Origin: Novosphingobium profundi
GTDB lineage: Bacteria > Pseudomonadota > Alphaproteobacteria > Sphingomonadales > Sphingomonadaceae
Assembly: GCF_018491765.1 (NCBI RefSeq)
Contig: NZ_JABWCU010000001.1
Span: forward strand, 186,001-250,000
Direction: 5' to 3'
DNA: 64,000 nucleotides
Positions within the stretch are counted from its first letter, which is position 1. Each line of letters opens with the position of its first letter. Both the position numbers and the translations under genes were made by a program. The notes under the pieces are model-generated. The model worked only from the letters and a program-made list of their open reading frames with translations, did not search any database and had not been told where the DNA came from. Below are positions 18,945 through 28,047 of this stretch, one piece after another.

Positions 18945-20393
18945 ACATTCCCCTCCCGAGTCGCAGCAAGTGTTCTCTTGGCTGCTTCCGTTTCGCTCGC
19001 CGCCTGCGCGCCGGACCTGGGTCCGCGTCCTCAGCTCAGGGGGCCGTCTTCATTCCAGAGTGGCGCGTCCATCGCGGCCACGGCTTCGGCGCGTGACTGG
19101 CCGCAATCGCGCTGGTGGACCGTCTACAACGATCCGCAGCTCGACGCGCTGATCGATACCGCGCTCAAGGATTCGCCCGATCTCGCCTCGGCGATCGCGC
19201 GTGTCCAGCAGGCGCGTGGCGCGCTTCAGGCCTCGCGTGCCAGCCTGCTGCCTTCAGTCGGCGCGCAGGGCTCCGGCGAAGTGGCAAAGCAAAGCTACAA
19301 CAACGGCACTCCGGCCTCGGCCTTGCCGCATGGCTGGAAGGACTACGGGACGCTGGCGCTGTCGGCGAACTGGAATCTCGACATATGGGGCAAGAACAGG
19401 GCGTTGCTGTCGGCGGCGACCTCGGCCACCGAGGCGGCCGTCGCGGAAATGCGCCAGTCGGAACTGGTGCTGACCAGTGAGATCGTCTCGTCCTATTTCG
19501 ACCTCGCGCGCCTGACCGAACGCCAGAAGGTCCTCGACGAGGCTCTGGCGGTGCGGGTCAATTCGGCGGACCTGACCGCCAAGCGGCATGGACAGGGGCT
19601 GGAGAACGAAGCGCCCCTGCGCCAGGCGAACGCCGAAACGGCGCGCGCGCGCGGGCTCGTCGCGGCGAACCAGGAACAGATCGCGCTGCGCCGCCATGCG
19701 CTTGCGGCCCTGATCGGTGCCGGTCCGGACAGCACGATCGACCTGACTCCGCCCTCCATTGCCAAGGTTGCCGTGGCGGCCGTGCCCGCCGACGCGGGCA
19801 TCGCGCTGGCCGGACGCCGCCCCGACATCGTCGCGGCGCGCCGGATCGTGGAGGCTGCCGACAAGGGAACCGAATACGCCCGCAAGTCCTTCCTGCCCGA
19901 TATTTCGCTGAGCGGGCTGCTCGGGCTGACCTCGCTCGGGATCTCGAACCTGTTCGACAGCGGTTCGGACTATGGCAACGCGGGCGCGGCGGTCAGCTTG
20001 CCGATCTTCCAGGGCGGTGCCCTGGAGGGACGCTATCGCATCGCGCGCGCGGGCTACGATTCGATGGTCGCGAGCTACAACAAGACCGTGATCGGCGCCT
20101 TGCAGGAGGTGGCTGACGCGATCGCAAGCCGTGATTCCGCGATCCAACAGGAAAAGCACGCAGGTGATGCCCAGAGCGAGGCCGCCGCGGCCTATGATCT
20201 GGCCCTGCAACGCTATCGTGCGGGCCTGACGACCTATATCGACGTTCTGACCACGCAGACCGCCGAACTCGATGCGCGGCTCTCCGCGCTGGATTCCCAT
20301 TTCGCAACGCTGGCCAGCGATGTCGCGCTCAAGCGCGCGCTCGGCGGCGGATATGCAGACGAAACATACAAGAAGGCCACATCCGATGAGTGA
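18936..20393 (+). CDS. Outer-membrane efflux lipoprotein (NodT/OprM family)
   Basis: The outer-membrane channel of a tripartite drug exporter, about 485 residues. A lipoprotein signal peptide ends in LAAC (Cys24), followed by two TolC-like repeats with motifs such as WWTVYNDPQLDALI, ANWNLDIWGKNRA, AGRRPDIVAARR and LPIFQGG. Start ATG 18936 places the lipobox correctly and sits just after the promoter; a TTG at 18897 in frame is part of the -35 box and is not a likely start. The last 8 nt overlap the adaptor gene. With the adaptor and the MFS pump it should span both membranes. Confidence 0.93.
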   Translation: MSTTFPSRVAASVLLAASVSLAACAPDLGPRPQLRGPSSFQSGASIAATASARDWPQSRWWTVYNDPQLDALIDTALKDSPDLASAIARVQQARGALQASRASLLPSVGAQGSGEVAKQSYNNGTPASALPHGWKDYGTLALSANWNLDIWGKNRALLSAATSATEAAVAEMRQSELVLTSEIVSSYFDLARLTERQKVLDEALAVRVNSADLTAKRHGQGLENEAPLRQANAETARARGLVAANQEQIALRRHALAALIGAGPDSTIDLTPPSIAKVAVAAVPADAGIALAGRRPDIVAARRIVEAADKGTEYARKSFLPDISLSGLLGLTSLGISNLFDSGSDYGNAGAAVSLPIFQGGALEGRYRIARAGYDSMVASYNKTVIGALQEVADAIASRDSAIQQEKHAGDAQSEAAAAYDLALQRYRAGLTTYIDVLTTQTAELDARLSALDSHFATLASDVALKRALGGGYADETYKKATSDE

Positions 20394-21540
20394 TAACCAG
20401 ATGGACAACGACGCGCCCGCCGAGGCCGGCAAGGCCAGCGTCGTCCCCAAGAGCAAGCGCAAGACGCTGCTGCTGGGGCTCGGCGGAGCCGTGGTCGCAA
20501 TCGGCGTGCTCTGGGGCGCCTACGAGTTCTTCATCGCGAGCCGTTCGGTCGAGACCGACAACGCCTACGTGGCCGCCGACAATGCCGAAGTCACGCCGCT
20601 GACTTCGGGGCGGGTCGTCGAAGTGCTGGTCACCGACACGCAGCCCGTGCGCAAGGGGCAGCTGCTGTTCCGGATCGAGGATACCGACCAGAAGATCGCC
20701 TTCGCCGAAGCCGAAGCGAATCTCGCGAAGGCCAGGCGCATGTACGGCCAGTCGCTGGCCAGCAACCAGGCACTGGGCGCCGCCGCCGACGCGAACCGGG
20801 CGCAGATCGATACCGCGCGCGCCAACTTGAAGGCCGCGCAGGCGGACCTGACGAAGGCCAAGTCCGATTTCACGCGGCGCAATGCGCTGGCCGGGTCGGG
20901 TGCCGTCTCAACCGAGGAACTGACCAGCGCGAAGCAGGCGCTCGATTCCGCGCAGGCGGCCTTCGACCAGCGCAAGGCCGCGCTGGCCCAGGCCCAGGCC
21001 AATGCCGTCAGCGCCAGCCAGCAGGAACAGGCCGCCGTCGCCCTCACCAAGGGTACGACGGTCGAGACCGCGCCGGAAATCCAGCTCGCCCAGGCCCAGT
21101 ACGACAAGGCCAAGCTTGATCTGGAGCGCACGATCGTGCGCGCGCCGATCTCGGGCATCGTGTCCAAGCGATCGATCCAGGTGGGGCAGAAGATCCAGAA
21201 CGGCTCGACGGCGATGATCATCGTGCCTGTCGACAAGCTTTACGTGAACGCGAACTTCAAGGAAGACCAGCTCGGCAAGGTCCACTCGGGCCAGAGCGCG
21301 ACGCTTTCCTCGGACTTCTACGGCGGCGGCGTCGAGTACCACGGCAAGGTCGTCGGTTTCTCGGGCGGGACCGGGGCGGCGTTCTCGCTGATCCCGGCGC
21401 AGAACGCCACCGGCAACTGGATCAAGGTGGTGCAGCGCCTGCCGGTCCGCATTGAACTCGATCCGCGTGAACTCGAGGAACACCCGCTGCGCGTGGGTCT
21501 TTCGATGGATGCCGAGATCGACCTGACGAGCGGCAAGTAA
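20386..21540 (+). CDS. EmrA/HlyD-type periplasmic efflux adaptor
   Basis: A membrane fusion protein of 384 residues linking the inner-membrane MFS pump to the outer-membrane channel. One N-terminal transmembrane helix (about 25-48), the lipoyl-like half motif SVETDNAYVAADNAEVTPLTSGRV, a long coiled-coil hairpin rich in Ala/Lys/Gln (about 100-230), and a C-terminal beta domain with RAPISGIVSKRSIQVGQ are visible. This is the EmrA layout. ATG 20386 overlaps the preceding gene by 8 nt, and its stop shares one base with the pump start, so the three genes are coupled. Confidence 0.93.
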   Translation: MSDNQMDNDAPAEAGKASVVPKSKRKTLLLGLGGAVVAIGVLWGAYEFFIASRSVETDNAYVAADNAEVTPLTSGRVVEVLVTDTQPVRKGQLLFRIEDTDQKIAFAEAEANLAKARRMYGQSLASNQALGAAADANRAQIDTARANLKAAQADLTKAKSDFTRRNALAGSGAVSTEELTSAKQALDSAQAAFDQRKAALAQAQANAVSASQQEQAAVALTKGTTVETAPEIQLAQAQYDKAKLDLERTIVRAPISGIVSKRSIQVGQKIQNGSTAMIIVPVDKLYVNANFKEDQLGKVHSGQSATLSSDFYGGGVEYHGKVVGFSGGTGAAFSLIPAQNATGNWIKVVQRLPVRIELDPRELEEHPLRVGLSMDAEIDLTSGK

Positions 21541-23114
21541 TGGCCGGCGCCGCAACGCCAGCGTCCGGTGGCCGCCCGGCCGCCGGAGCCGCGCAGGACA
21601 TGGCCGGCAGCTTCAGCGGGGCCAAGCTCGCCATCACCGCCTTCGTCCTGGCGATGGCGAACTTCGTCGTCGTGCTCGACATGACCATCGCCAACGTTTC
21701 GGTCCCGCATATCGCGGGCGGCCTCGCCGTCTCGACCGAGAGCGGGACCTGGGTGATCACGACTTACGCCGTTGCCGAGGCGATCTGCGTTCCGCTGACC
21801 GGGTGGCTCGCAGGTCGTTTCGGGGTCGTGCGCATGTTCCTGGCCTCGATCCTGGGTTTCGGCATCTTTTCGGCCTTGTGCGGTATCGCCGGGAATCTGG
21901 AAATGCTCCTGCTTTTCCGCCTCGGGCAGGGTTTCTGCGGTGGACCGCTGATGCCCTTGTCGCAGACGCTCCTGCTCAAGATCTTCCCGCGCGAGATGCA
22001 TCCCAAGGCCATGGCGATGTGGGCCATGACGGTCGTCGTCGCGCCGATCGCGGGGCCGATTCTGGGCGGATACATTTCCGACAACTGGGACTGGCGGTGG
22101 ATCTTCCTGATCAACGTGCCGATCGTGATCGCGGTGTTCATGTCGCTGCTGGTGCTCTTGCGCGGGGTGACCTCGCCCTTGCGCCGGCTCCCGATCGATA
22201 TTGTCGGCCTGGCACTGCTGATCGTCTGGGTCGGCGCGTTCCAGACCATGCTCGACCTTGGGCATGACCGGGACTGGTTCCACAACACGACGATCTGTGT
22301 TCTGGGATGCGTCGCGGCGGTGTTCTTCGCGATATTCGTGATCTGGGAGCTTACCGAAGAGCACCCCATCGTAGACCTGGCCGTGTTCCGCCATCGCGGG
22401 TTCAGCGCTTCGACGTTCGCCCTGGCCCTGGCTTTCGCGACCTACTTCTCGGCCGTCGTCATCGTGCCGCAGTGGTTGCAGGCGGGGATGGGCTATACCG
22501 CGACCTGGGCCGGGATCGCGATGGCCCCCGCCGGCGTGCTGGCCGTCATCGCCTCGCCGATAGTGCCCAGGCTCATGCAGAAGACCGACCCGCGCCTTCT
22601 GGTTTTCCTGGGCGTGTCCTGGCTGGCGTTCTGCGCGTTCCTGCGCTCCTTCTGGTCGACCGATTCGACGCTCTGGGAGATCGCCTTCCCGCAGTTGATC
22701 CAGGGCGTCGGGGTTGCTTTCATGATCGTGCCCCTTACCACCATCGGGCTCGCCTCGGTCGATCCGGAGGAAACCGCCTCGGCGGCCGGGATCTCCAACT
22801 TCGGACGCACCCTGGCGGGTGCCATCGGGACTTCGGTGGTGACGACCATGTGGTCGGACCTTGGCCGAAGCGACGGGGCGGACCTGGTGGCGAGCATGAA
22901 CAATGTCGAAGGATTGATCGCGCGGCTCCAGAGCCAGGGAATGCCGTTCGATACCGCCCGGGCGGCGATCAACCAGATCGTGACGTTGCAGGCCCAGGCG
23001 CAGGCGACCGTCCATGTGGCGACCATATCGGCGATTGCGCTTCTGGTGGCGGCGTTCGCCATCTGGTTCGCACCGCGCCCCAAGCGCGGCACCAAGGCTG
23101 CCTCGGGACACTGA
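21540..23114 (+). CDS. EmrB/QacA-type MFS drug efflux permease (DHA2 family)
   Basis: A 524-residue inner-membrane proton/drug antiporter with 14 predicted membrane segments. DHA2 landmarks include the first-helix motif FVVVLDMTIANVSVPHIA, the WVITTYAVAEAI segment with GWLAGRFGVVR (motif A), and the motif C region in helix 5 (VVVAPIAGPILGGYI). An N-terminal Ala/Gly/Pro-rich extension of about 25 residues precedes the first helix. It is the last gene of the operon and its start overlaps the adaptor stop by 1 nt (TAATG). Substrates cannot be predicted, but hydrophobic toxic compounds are typical. Confidence 0.95.
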   Translation: MAGAATPASGGRPAAGAAQDMAGSFSGAKLAITAFVLAMANFVVVLDMTIANVSVPHIAGGLAVSTESGTWVITTYAVAEAICVPLTGWLAGRFGVVRMFLASILGFGIFSALCGIAGNLEMLLLFRLGQGFCGGPLMPLSQTLLLKIFPREMHPKAMAMWAMTVVVAPIAGPILGGYISDNWDWRWIFLINVPIVIAVFMSLLVLLRGVTSPLRRLPIDIVGLALLIVWVGAFQTMLDLGHDRDWFHNTTICVLGCVAAVFFAIFVIWELTEEHPIVDLAVFRHRGFSASTFALALAFATYFSAVVIVPQWLQAGMGYTATWAGIAMAPAGVLAVIASPIVPRLMQKTDPRLLVFLGVSWLAFCAFLRSFWSTDSTLWEIAFPQLIQGVGVAFMIVPLTTIGLASVDPEETASAAGISNFGRTLAGAIGTSVVTTMWSDLGRSDGADLVASMNNVEGLIARLQSQGMPFDTARAAINQIVTLQAQAQATVHVATISAIALLVAAFAIWFAPRPKRGTKAASGH

Positions 23115-23312
23115 TCCCGCCCGGCCAAACCGCTTCCGGCACGCGCCGGGCGCGCGGCACCGACCCGGAACGCCCCCCAGCACCCCACTTCCGGTGTGCA
23201 GGGTACGTTTCTATCCCTCGACGACCCTGGTTCTTCCGCCGGAAGCCGGGTCGGTGCCGTCAGCGCGGACATGGACCCTCGCGCGCCGCCTCAAGCGGCG
23301 GCAGGGCCTCTA

Positions 23313-24347
23313 TCACTCTTCCTGCGAGCAATTCCGAAGCACGTCGGCGGCAAGCTCCTCAAGCTTGAGTTCGGCGCTGACCGCTCCGGCTTCGACGGCG
23401 GCGGCGGGAGCCTGAGGAACGGTCGCGGAGGCGCGATCCTGCGCCAGGGTCCGACAGCCGGCCGCCTGCAGGAGCCTTAGGCCCTTGGCGCCATCCTCGC
23501 CCATGCCGGTCAGGACAGCCCCGATCGTGGGCATTCCCCCGCGCGAGAGCGAGCCGAAGAGCAGGGTGGCCGAAGGACGGAAACCTTCCACCGGGTCGCG
23601 GTCGATCAAGCGCAACTTGGCCGGATTGCCCGGCTCGACGATGACGTGGCGGCCGGGGTCATAGGCGATATGGACCGTGCCCGCGCGCAGTTCGGCGCCG
23701 TCGGTGGCGGCCTTGACCGCGCACGCGCAGTCCTTGTCGGCCCGGGCAATGAACATTTCGGCGAGCATCGGCTCGGTCTGCAGGATGATCACGGTGGGCG
23801 GACAGGCCTTGGGATAGTGCCCGAGCACTTCGGTCAGCGCGTCGACACCGCCCATCGAGGTGCTGAACGCCGCGATCTTGCCATTGGCGGCGTAGTCTGC
23901 ATCCTCGCTGCGCGCGGCCTTGGGACGGGGCTTGTCGCGCACGTTCGAATTGGCCGCGGCGAGGACGATCTTGCCCAGTTTGCCGACCGTCTTGGCGAAC
24001 TGCTCGGGTGTTGCCTTGAGTGGTTTTGGAAAACACTCGACGGCGCCCAGTTCGAAGGCCTTGAGCGAAGTCTCGGTTCCGCTCTGGGTGAGGCTCGAGA
24101 GCATGACCACCGGCAGTGGGCTGCCGCTGGTCATGATCTCCTCGAGAAACTCGATGCCACTCATCCCGGGCATCTCGACGTCGAGCGTGACCACATTGGG
24201 CTTGAGTTCGGCGATCTGGTCGCGGGCCTCGGCCGCGTTCGCGGCCGTTCCGATGACCCGTACATTCTTGGACTGTTCCAGCACATCGCAGAACAGCGCA
24301 CGCATGGCGGCTGAATCGTCGACTACCAGGACGCGGGCGTCATGCAT
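23313..24347 (-). CDS. cheB: CheB-like response regulator with damaged methylesterase site
   Basis: A 344-residue protein with the full CheB layout: receiver (1-120; Asp56 in TLDVEMPG, Lys108) and C-terminal methylesterase domain (about 155-335). Of the catalytic triad, Ser164 (STSMGG) and Asp285 (TGMGEDG) remain, but the histidine is replaced by Thr191 (ILQTEPM, where active CheB has QH). The conserved GMPR segment near the C-terminus is also lost. It is therefore probably not a functional methylesterase/deamidase, and may act as a phosphate sink or receptor-binding decoy. A normal CheB is encoded 4 kb away in the divergent operon. The start ATG 24347 is clear. Confidence 0.9.
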   Translation of the reverse strand: MHDARVLVVDDSAAMRALFCDVLEQSKNVRVIGTAANAAEARDQIAELKPNVVTLDVEMPGMSGIEFLEEIMTSGSPLPVVMLSSLTQSGTETSLKAFELGAVECFPKPLKATPEQFAKTVGKLGKIVLAAANSNVRDKPRPKAARSEDADYAANGKIAAFSTSMGGVDALTEVLGHYPKACPPTVIILQTEPMLAEMFIARADKDCACAVKAATDGAELRAGTVHIAYDPGRHVIVEPGNPAKLRLIDRDPVEGFRPSATLLFGSLSRGGMPTIGAVLTGMGEDGAKGLRLLQAAGCRTLAQDRASATVPQAPAAAVEAGAVSAELKLEELAADVLRNCSQEE

Positions 24348-24665
24348 GGATTGAACCTCTCTGCTGGCTCCGGCAACCCGGACGGGCTTGTTGCATAGCG
24401 CTCACGATCCCACGATTTCCCTTCGTCGGCCTAAGCAGATCGCCTGAGTTTGCGGCAAACCGCATGGTGGCAGGCTGGCCCCTAAGACCTCGCTTCCCGT
24501 CTTTGCCGTCTCGATCGTCGGGGGCGAAGGATCGACCGAGGAAGCCAATGGTGCACGCCGATTTTCCAGCCCTTCCGCATAACTGCCCCGGCGCGACGCT
24601 GCATCGGCGTCGCGAACCGGGGATCGGGCGCGCGCCGGGCACCGTGAAGAAGGGGGAATAGGTTC
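24348..24665. other. Divergent promoter region between cheB-like gene and che operon
   Basis: About 318 bp, presumably carrying the promoters for both directions. I found no strong -35/-10 pair, sigma-28 or sigma-54 site by eye. Reading frames crossing it look non-coding. Confidence 0.4.
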
Positions 24666-24926
24666 ATGAGCAGCGTCATCCTGCCGGCGCGGTGTGACCG
24701 CGCCGCGGCCGAGGCACTCTGGCCCGAGCTCGTCGCCGCGGTCAGCAATGACCCGACGCGGATCGATGCGAGCGGGGTCGAACACGTCGGCCAGGCGGTC
24801 CTGCAGCTTCTCGTCTCGGCGCGGCGCAGCAATGGGGGCGCCGTGATCACCGCCTCTCCGGCCCTGCGCGCCGCCGCGCAACTCACCGGTCTGGAAGCCG
24901 AACTTTTCGAAGAGAGCGAACTATGA
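24666..24926 (+). CDS. STAS-domain protein of the chemosensory operon
   Basis: An 86-residue single STAS domain, the fold of anti-anti-sigma factors, with the typical central segment RIDASGVEHVGQAVLQLL leading into the second helix. In true anti-anti-sigma factors a Ser or Thr in the DxSG motif is phosphorylated; here the motif is DASG with the Ser present. It starts the che operon and its stop overlaps the cheA start (ATGA), so it is made together with CheA. STAS genes at the head of such clusters are known in other bacteria, but their role in signalling is poorly defined. It may be a CheA partner or scaffold. Confidence 0.88.
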   Translation: MSSVILPARCDRAAAEALWPELVAAVSNDPTRIDASGVEHVGQAVLQLLVSARRSNGGAVITASPALRAAAQLTGLEAELFEESEL

Positions 24927-27181
24927 GCCCGGAAGAAATCCAGCAGATATTCTTCGTCGAATGCGAGGAATCGCTCGCCGCGGCCGAGGCCGGTCTGGCG
25001 GCCTGCCGTGAGGGGACGCAGGATTCCGATACCGTGAACGGCGTCTTTCGCGCGGTCCATTCGATCAAGGGAGGCGCCGGTGCCTTCGGCTATGGCGCGC
25101 TCCAGGCCTATACCCACACGTTCGAGACCCTGCTTTCGGACGTGCGCGAAGGTCTCGTGGCGATCGAGCCCGAACTCATCGATCTTCTGCTGCGGGCGCT
25201 CGACACCCTGGCGGATCATGTCGAGGCCGCGCGCGAAGGCGGCGATGCGCCCGACGACGCGGCCCTTATCGCGGAAATGGAGGCCGCGATGGCGGCCAAC
25301 CTCGCCGCGCCGGCCAGCCCGTCTCCTGTCGCCGAAATTCCTTCCGATGATCCGCCGCAATCCTCCGAGGCCGCCAGCGAGGATCCCGATTTCGGCCTGG
25401 ACCTCGATGCCCTGCTCGACGACCTGACGGCCGATTTCGCGCCTCCGCCGGCGGGCGAGGGTGCAACGGACCCACTGGACATGGCGGCTTCGCAGGGCAC
25501 CGGCACCTGGCCGGTCCACGTCCGGCCAAAAGCGGGCGCCATGCGCAACGGCAGCGAGCCGCTGCTGATGCTGCGCGACCTGGCGGAGCTGGGCGGCCGC
25601 TGCGTCCACTGCGATGTTTCGCAGGTTCCGCAGCTGGATGGCTTCGACGTGGCGCAAGGGTACCTGGGCTGGACCTTCGCGATGCCGGGCGAGGTGACCG
25701 AAGATTCGGTGCGTGAGATTTTCGATTTTATCGGGGACGACTGCGCCGTCGCCCTCGGCGCGGACGCACAAATACCCGAGGTCGAGCTTGCTTCGCCGGC
25801 GCCACAGCCGTCCGGACAGGCGGCCAATGGGCAGGGCGCCGATGATCGGGGGGCGGCTTTGGAGGCAGGGCCGTCGCGCACCGAAGCACGCGAACCAGAC
25901 GAAGCAGGCACCGCCGCACCGAGTCCGGGTGGCAACGATGGCGCCGCCACGCGGGGGCCCGTCGCCGCCGCGCCGGCGGCTGCCCCGCCGGCCGCACCGG
26001 TCGCGGGCCAGTCGATCCGTATCGACCTGCACAAGCTCGATCGCCTGATCGACCTGGTCGGGGAACTGGTGATCGCGCAGGCAATGCTGGTGCAGCGTCT
26101 CGAGGGCGCGGGGGTCAATGCGACCGAGGAGTTGTCGTTGCTCGAAAGCCTGACGCGTGACATCCAGGAATCGGCGATGTCGATCCGGGCCCAGCCGATT
26201 GCTTCGGTGTTCAGCCGTGTCCCGCGCATCCTGCGCGATCTGGCTTCCTCGACCGGCAAGCATGTCCGGCTCGAGGTCCATGGCGAAACCACCGAACTCG
26301 ACAAGACCGTGATCGAGCGCCTTGGCGAACCGCTCACGCACCTGATTCGCAACGCGGTCGACCACGGCATCGAGAAGGCGGAAGACCGGATCGCGGCGGG
26401 CAAGTCCCCCGAAGGGACGCTGACCCTGTCGGCCGAGCATCGCTCCGGGCGTATCGTCATCTCGATCGCCGACGACGGGGCCGGGATCAATCGCGAGGTC
26501 GTGCTGGCCAAGGCGATCGAGAAGGGCATCGTCAATCCCGAGGCCCAGCTTTCGGCCGAGGAGATCGACAACCTGATCTTCGCCCCCGGCTTCTCGACGG
26601 CCAAGCAGATCTCGAACATCTCGGGTCGCGGCGTCGGCATGGACGTGGTGCGCCAGAACGTGAAGGAACTGGGCGGACGCATCACGATCGAGAGCACGCC
26701 GGGCAAGGGCACGGCCTTCATTCTCACGATGCCGCTGACGCTCGCCATCTCGGACGGGATGATCGTGAACGTGGGAGACCAGACGATGGTGGTCCCGCTC
26801 GCGCACGTGGTGGAAAGTCTTCGCCCCGGTGAGGGCGACGTGAAGGGCCTTGGCTCGAACCGGCGGATGCTGAACGTGCGGGGCCAGTTCATCCCGGTGA
26901 TCACCCTTGGCGAGGAACTGAGCACGGCCTGCAACGCGACGACACCCGAAGAGGGCGTTCTGATCGTGGTCGATACCGAAAGCGCGGGGCAGGCGGCCTT
27001 GCTGGTCGACGACATCCACGACCAGCGCCAGTTCGTGATCAAGAGCCTGGCAACCAATTTCCGGCCCGTCGAAGGCGTGGCCGGCGCCACTATCCTGGGT
27101 GACGGACGGGTCGCGCTCATCGTCGACGTCGACGGTCTTGTCGCCTGTGCGTTGCCGGCGCACGAAAGGCAGGCCGCGTGA
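24923..27181 (+). CDS. cheA: Chemotaxis histidine kinase CheA
   Basis: The central kinase of the chemosensory array, 752 residues. Domains: Hpt (1-110) with phosphorylated His46 in RAVHSIKGGAGAFG; acidic linker; a P2-like domain (about 185-275); a Pro/Ala-rich linker; dimerisation P3 (about 365-430); HATPase P4 with HLIRNAVDHGIEKAEDR and ISNISGRGVGMDVV; and the CheW-like P5 (about 605-745). All kinase boxes are present. ATG 24923 overlaps the STAS gene stop; the stop overlaps cheR. It phosphorylates the CheY and CheB of this operon, and perhaps the degenerate CheB. Confidence 0.97.
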   Translation: MSPEEIQQIFFVECEESLAAAEAGLAACREGTQDSDTVNGVFRAVHSIKGGAGAFGYGALQAYTHTFETLLSDVREGLVAIEPELIDLLLRALDTLADHVEAAREGGDAPDDAALIAEMEAAMAANLAAPASPSPVAEIPSDDPPQSSEAASEDPDFGLDLDALLDDLTADFAPPPAGEGATDPLDMAASQGTGTWPVHVRPKAGAMRNGSEPLLMLRDLAELGGRCVHCDVSQVPQLDGFDVAQGYLGWTFAMPGEVTEDSVREIFDFIGDDCAVALGADAQIPEVELASPAPQPSGQAANGQGADDRGAALEAGPSRTEAREPDEAGTAAPSPGGNDGAATRGPVAAAPAAAPPAAPVAGQSIRIDLHKLDRLIDLVGELVIAQAMLVQRLEGAGVNATEELSLLESLTRDIQESAMSIRAQPIASVFSRVPRILRDLASSTGKHVRLEVHGETTELDKTVIERLGEPLTHLIRNAVDHGIEKAEDRIAAGKSPEGTLTLSAEHRSGRIVISIADDGAGINREVVLAKAIEKGIVNPEAQLSAEEIDNLIFAPGFSTAKQISNISGRGVGMDVVRQNVKELGGRITIESTPGKGTAFILTMPLTLAISDGMIVNVGDQTMVVPLAHVVESLRPGEGDVKGLGSNRRMLNVRGQFIPVITLGEELSTACNATTPEEGVLIVVDTESAGQAALLVDDIHDQRQFVIKSLATNFRPVEGVAGATILGDGRVALIVDVDGLVACALPAHERQAA

Positions 27182-28047
27182 GCGAGGCCCTGGACCTGGC
27201 CGACACGATACCGGGCGTCAGTCCCGATATCTACAGCCCGGCCGACTTCGCCGCAGTCGCGCGCATCGTGCACGAGGCGGCGGGGATCGTGCTGCCGCAA
27301 GGAAAGTCGATGCTGGTCTATTCGCGGCTCGCCCCGCTGGTGCGGGGCAGCGGGCTGGTCACGTTCGGCAAGTACATCGAGCGGCTGCACGCGGATCGGG
27401 CGGAACTGAGCCGCGCCGTCGCGGCGCTGACGACCAACCACACCTTCTTCTACCGCGAAGCCCACCATTTCGAGCATCTCCAGCGCGAGCTGCGCCCCCG
27501 CCTCGTCCAGACGCTGAAGGGGGGCGGCAAGGTGCGGGTCTGGTCGGCAGGCTGCTCGAGCGGGGAGGAGACCTGGTCGATCGTGATGACCCTGCTGGGG
27601 GGAGACCGGCACGAGGGCACCCAACTGGCGCGCGCGGACCTGCGGGTTCTGGCGAGCGACCTGGCGCCGCATGCCATCGAGGCGGGCGAGCGCGCGATCT
27701 ATCCGGCGAAGGATTTCAAGCCAGTTCCCGATGCCCTGCGTCAGGCCTGGGTGAGCGTGAAAGGCGAAAACGGGACGATCGGCGACGTGCCGCGTTCGAT
27801 TGTGCGCTTCCGCCTCCTGAACCTGCTGGGCGATTGGCCGATCCGGGGGCACTTCGATTTTATCTTCTGTCGCAATGTCATGATCTATTTCGACAATCCG
27901 ACCAAGGAGCGGCTGGTCCAACGCTTCAGCGAGGCGCTTCATCCCGGCGGCTACCTCTACATCGGCCATTCCGAGCGGGTGACGGGGCCAGCCGCGCAGG
28001 AACTCAACCTCGTGGGCCCTACGATCTATCGCAGGAGGGACGCGTGA
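27178..28047 (+). CDS. cheR: Chemoreceptor methyltransferase CheR
   Basis: A SAM-dependent methyltransferase that methylates glutamates of chemoreceptors for adaptation. It has 289 residues: an N-terminal helical domain (about 20-95) and a Rossmann-like catalytic domain with the SAM motif VWSAGCSSGEETWSI, followed by LASDLAPHAIEAGERAIY, FIFCRNVMIYFD and LYIGHSERV. There is no C-terminal TPR. The GTG start at 27178 overlaps the cheA stop, and its own stop overlaps cheB (GTGA). No receptor gene is visible in the window, so its substrate must be encoded elsewhere. Confidence 0.96.
   Translation: MSEALDLADTIPGVSPDIYSPADFAAVARIVHEAAGIVLPQGKSMLVYSRLAPLVRGSGLVTFGKYIERLHADRAELSRAVAALTTNHTFFYREAHHFEHLQRELRPRLVQTLKGGGKVRVWSAGCSSGEETWSIVMTLLGGDRHEGTQLARADLRVLASDLAPHAIEAGERAIYPAKDFKPVPDALRQAWVSVKGENGTIGDVPRSIVRFRLLNLLGDWPIRGHFDFIFCRNVMIYFDNPTKERLVQRFSEALHPGGYLYIGHSERVTGPAAQELNLVGPTIYRRRDA

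Noticed and set aside
24482..27969. Very long open frames on the minus strand across cheA and cheR
   Set aside because: They are antisense to high-GC genes with strong family matches, and their translations are Arg/Pro/Gly/Asp-rich with no domains. Long antisense frames are expected in this base composition.
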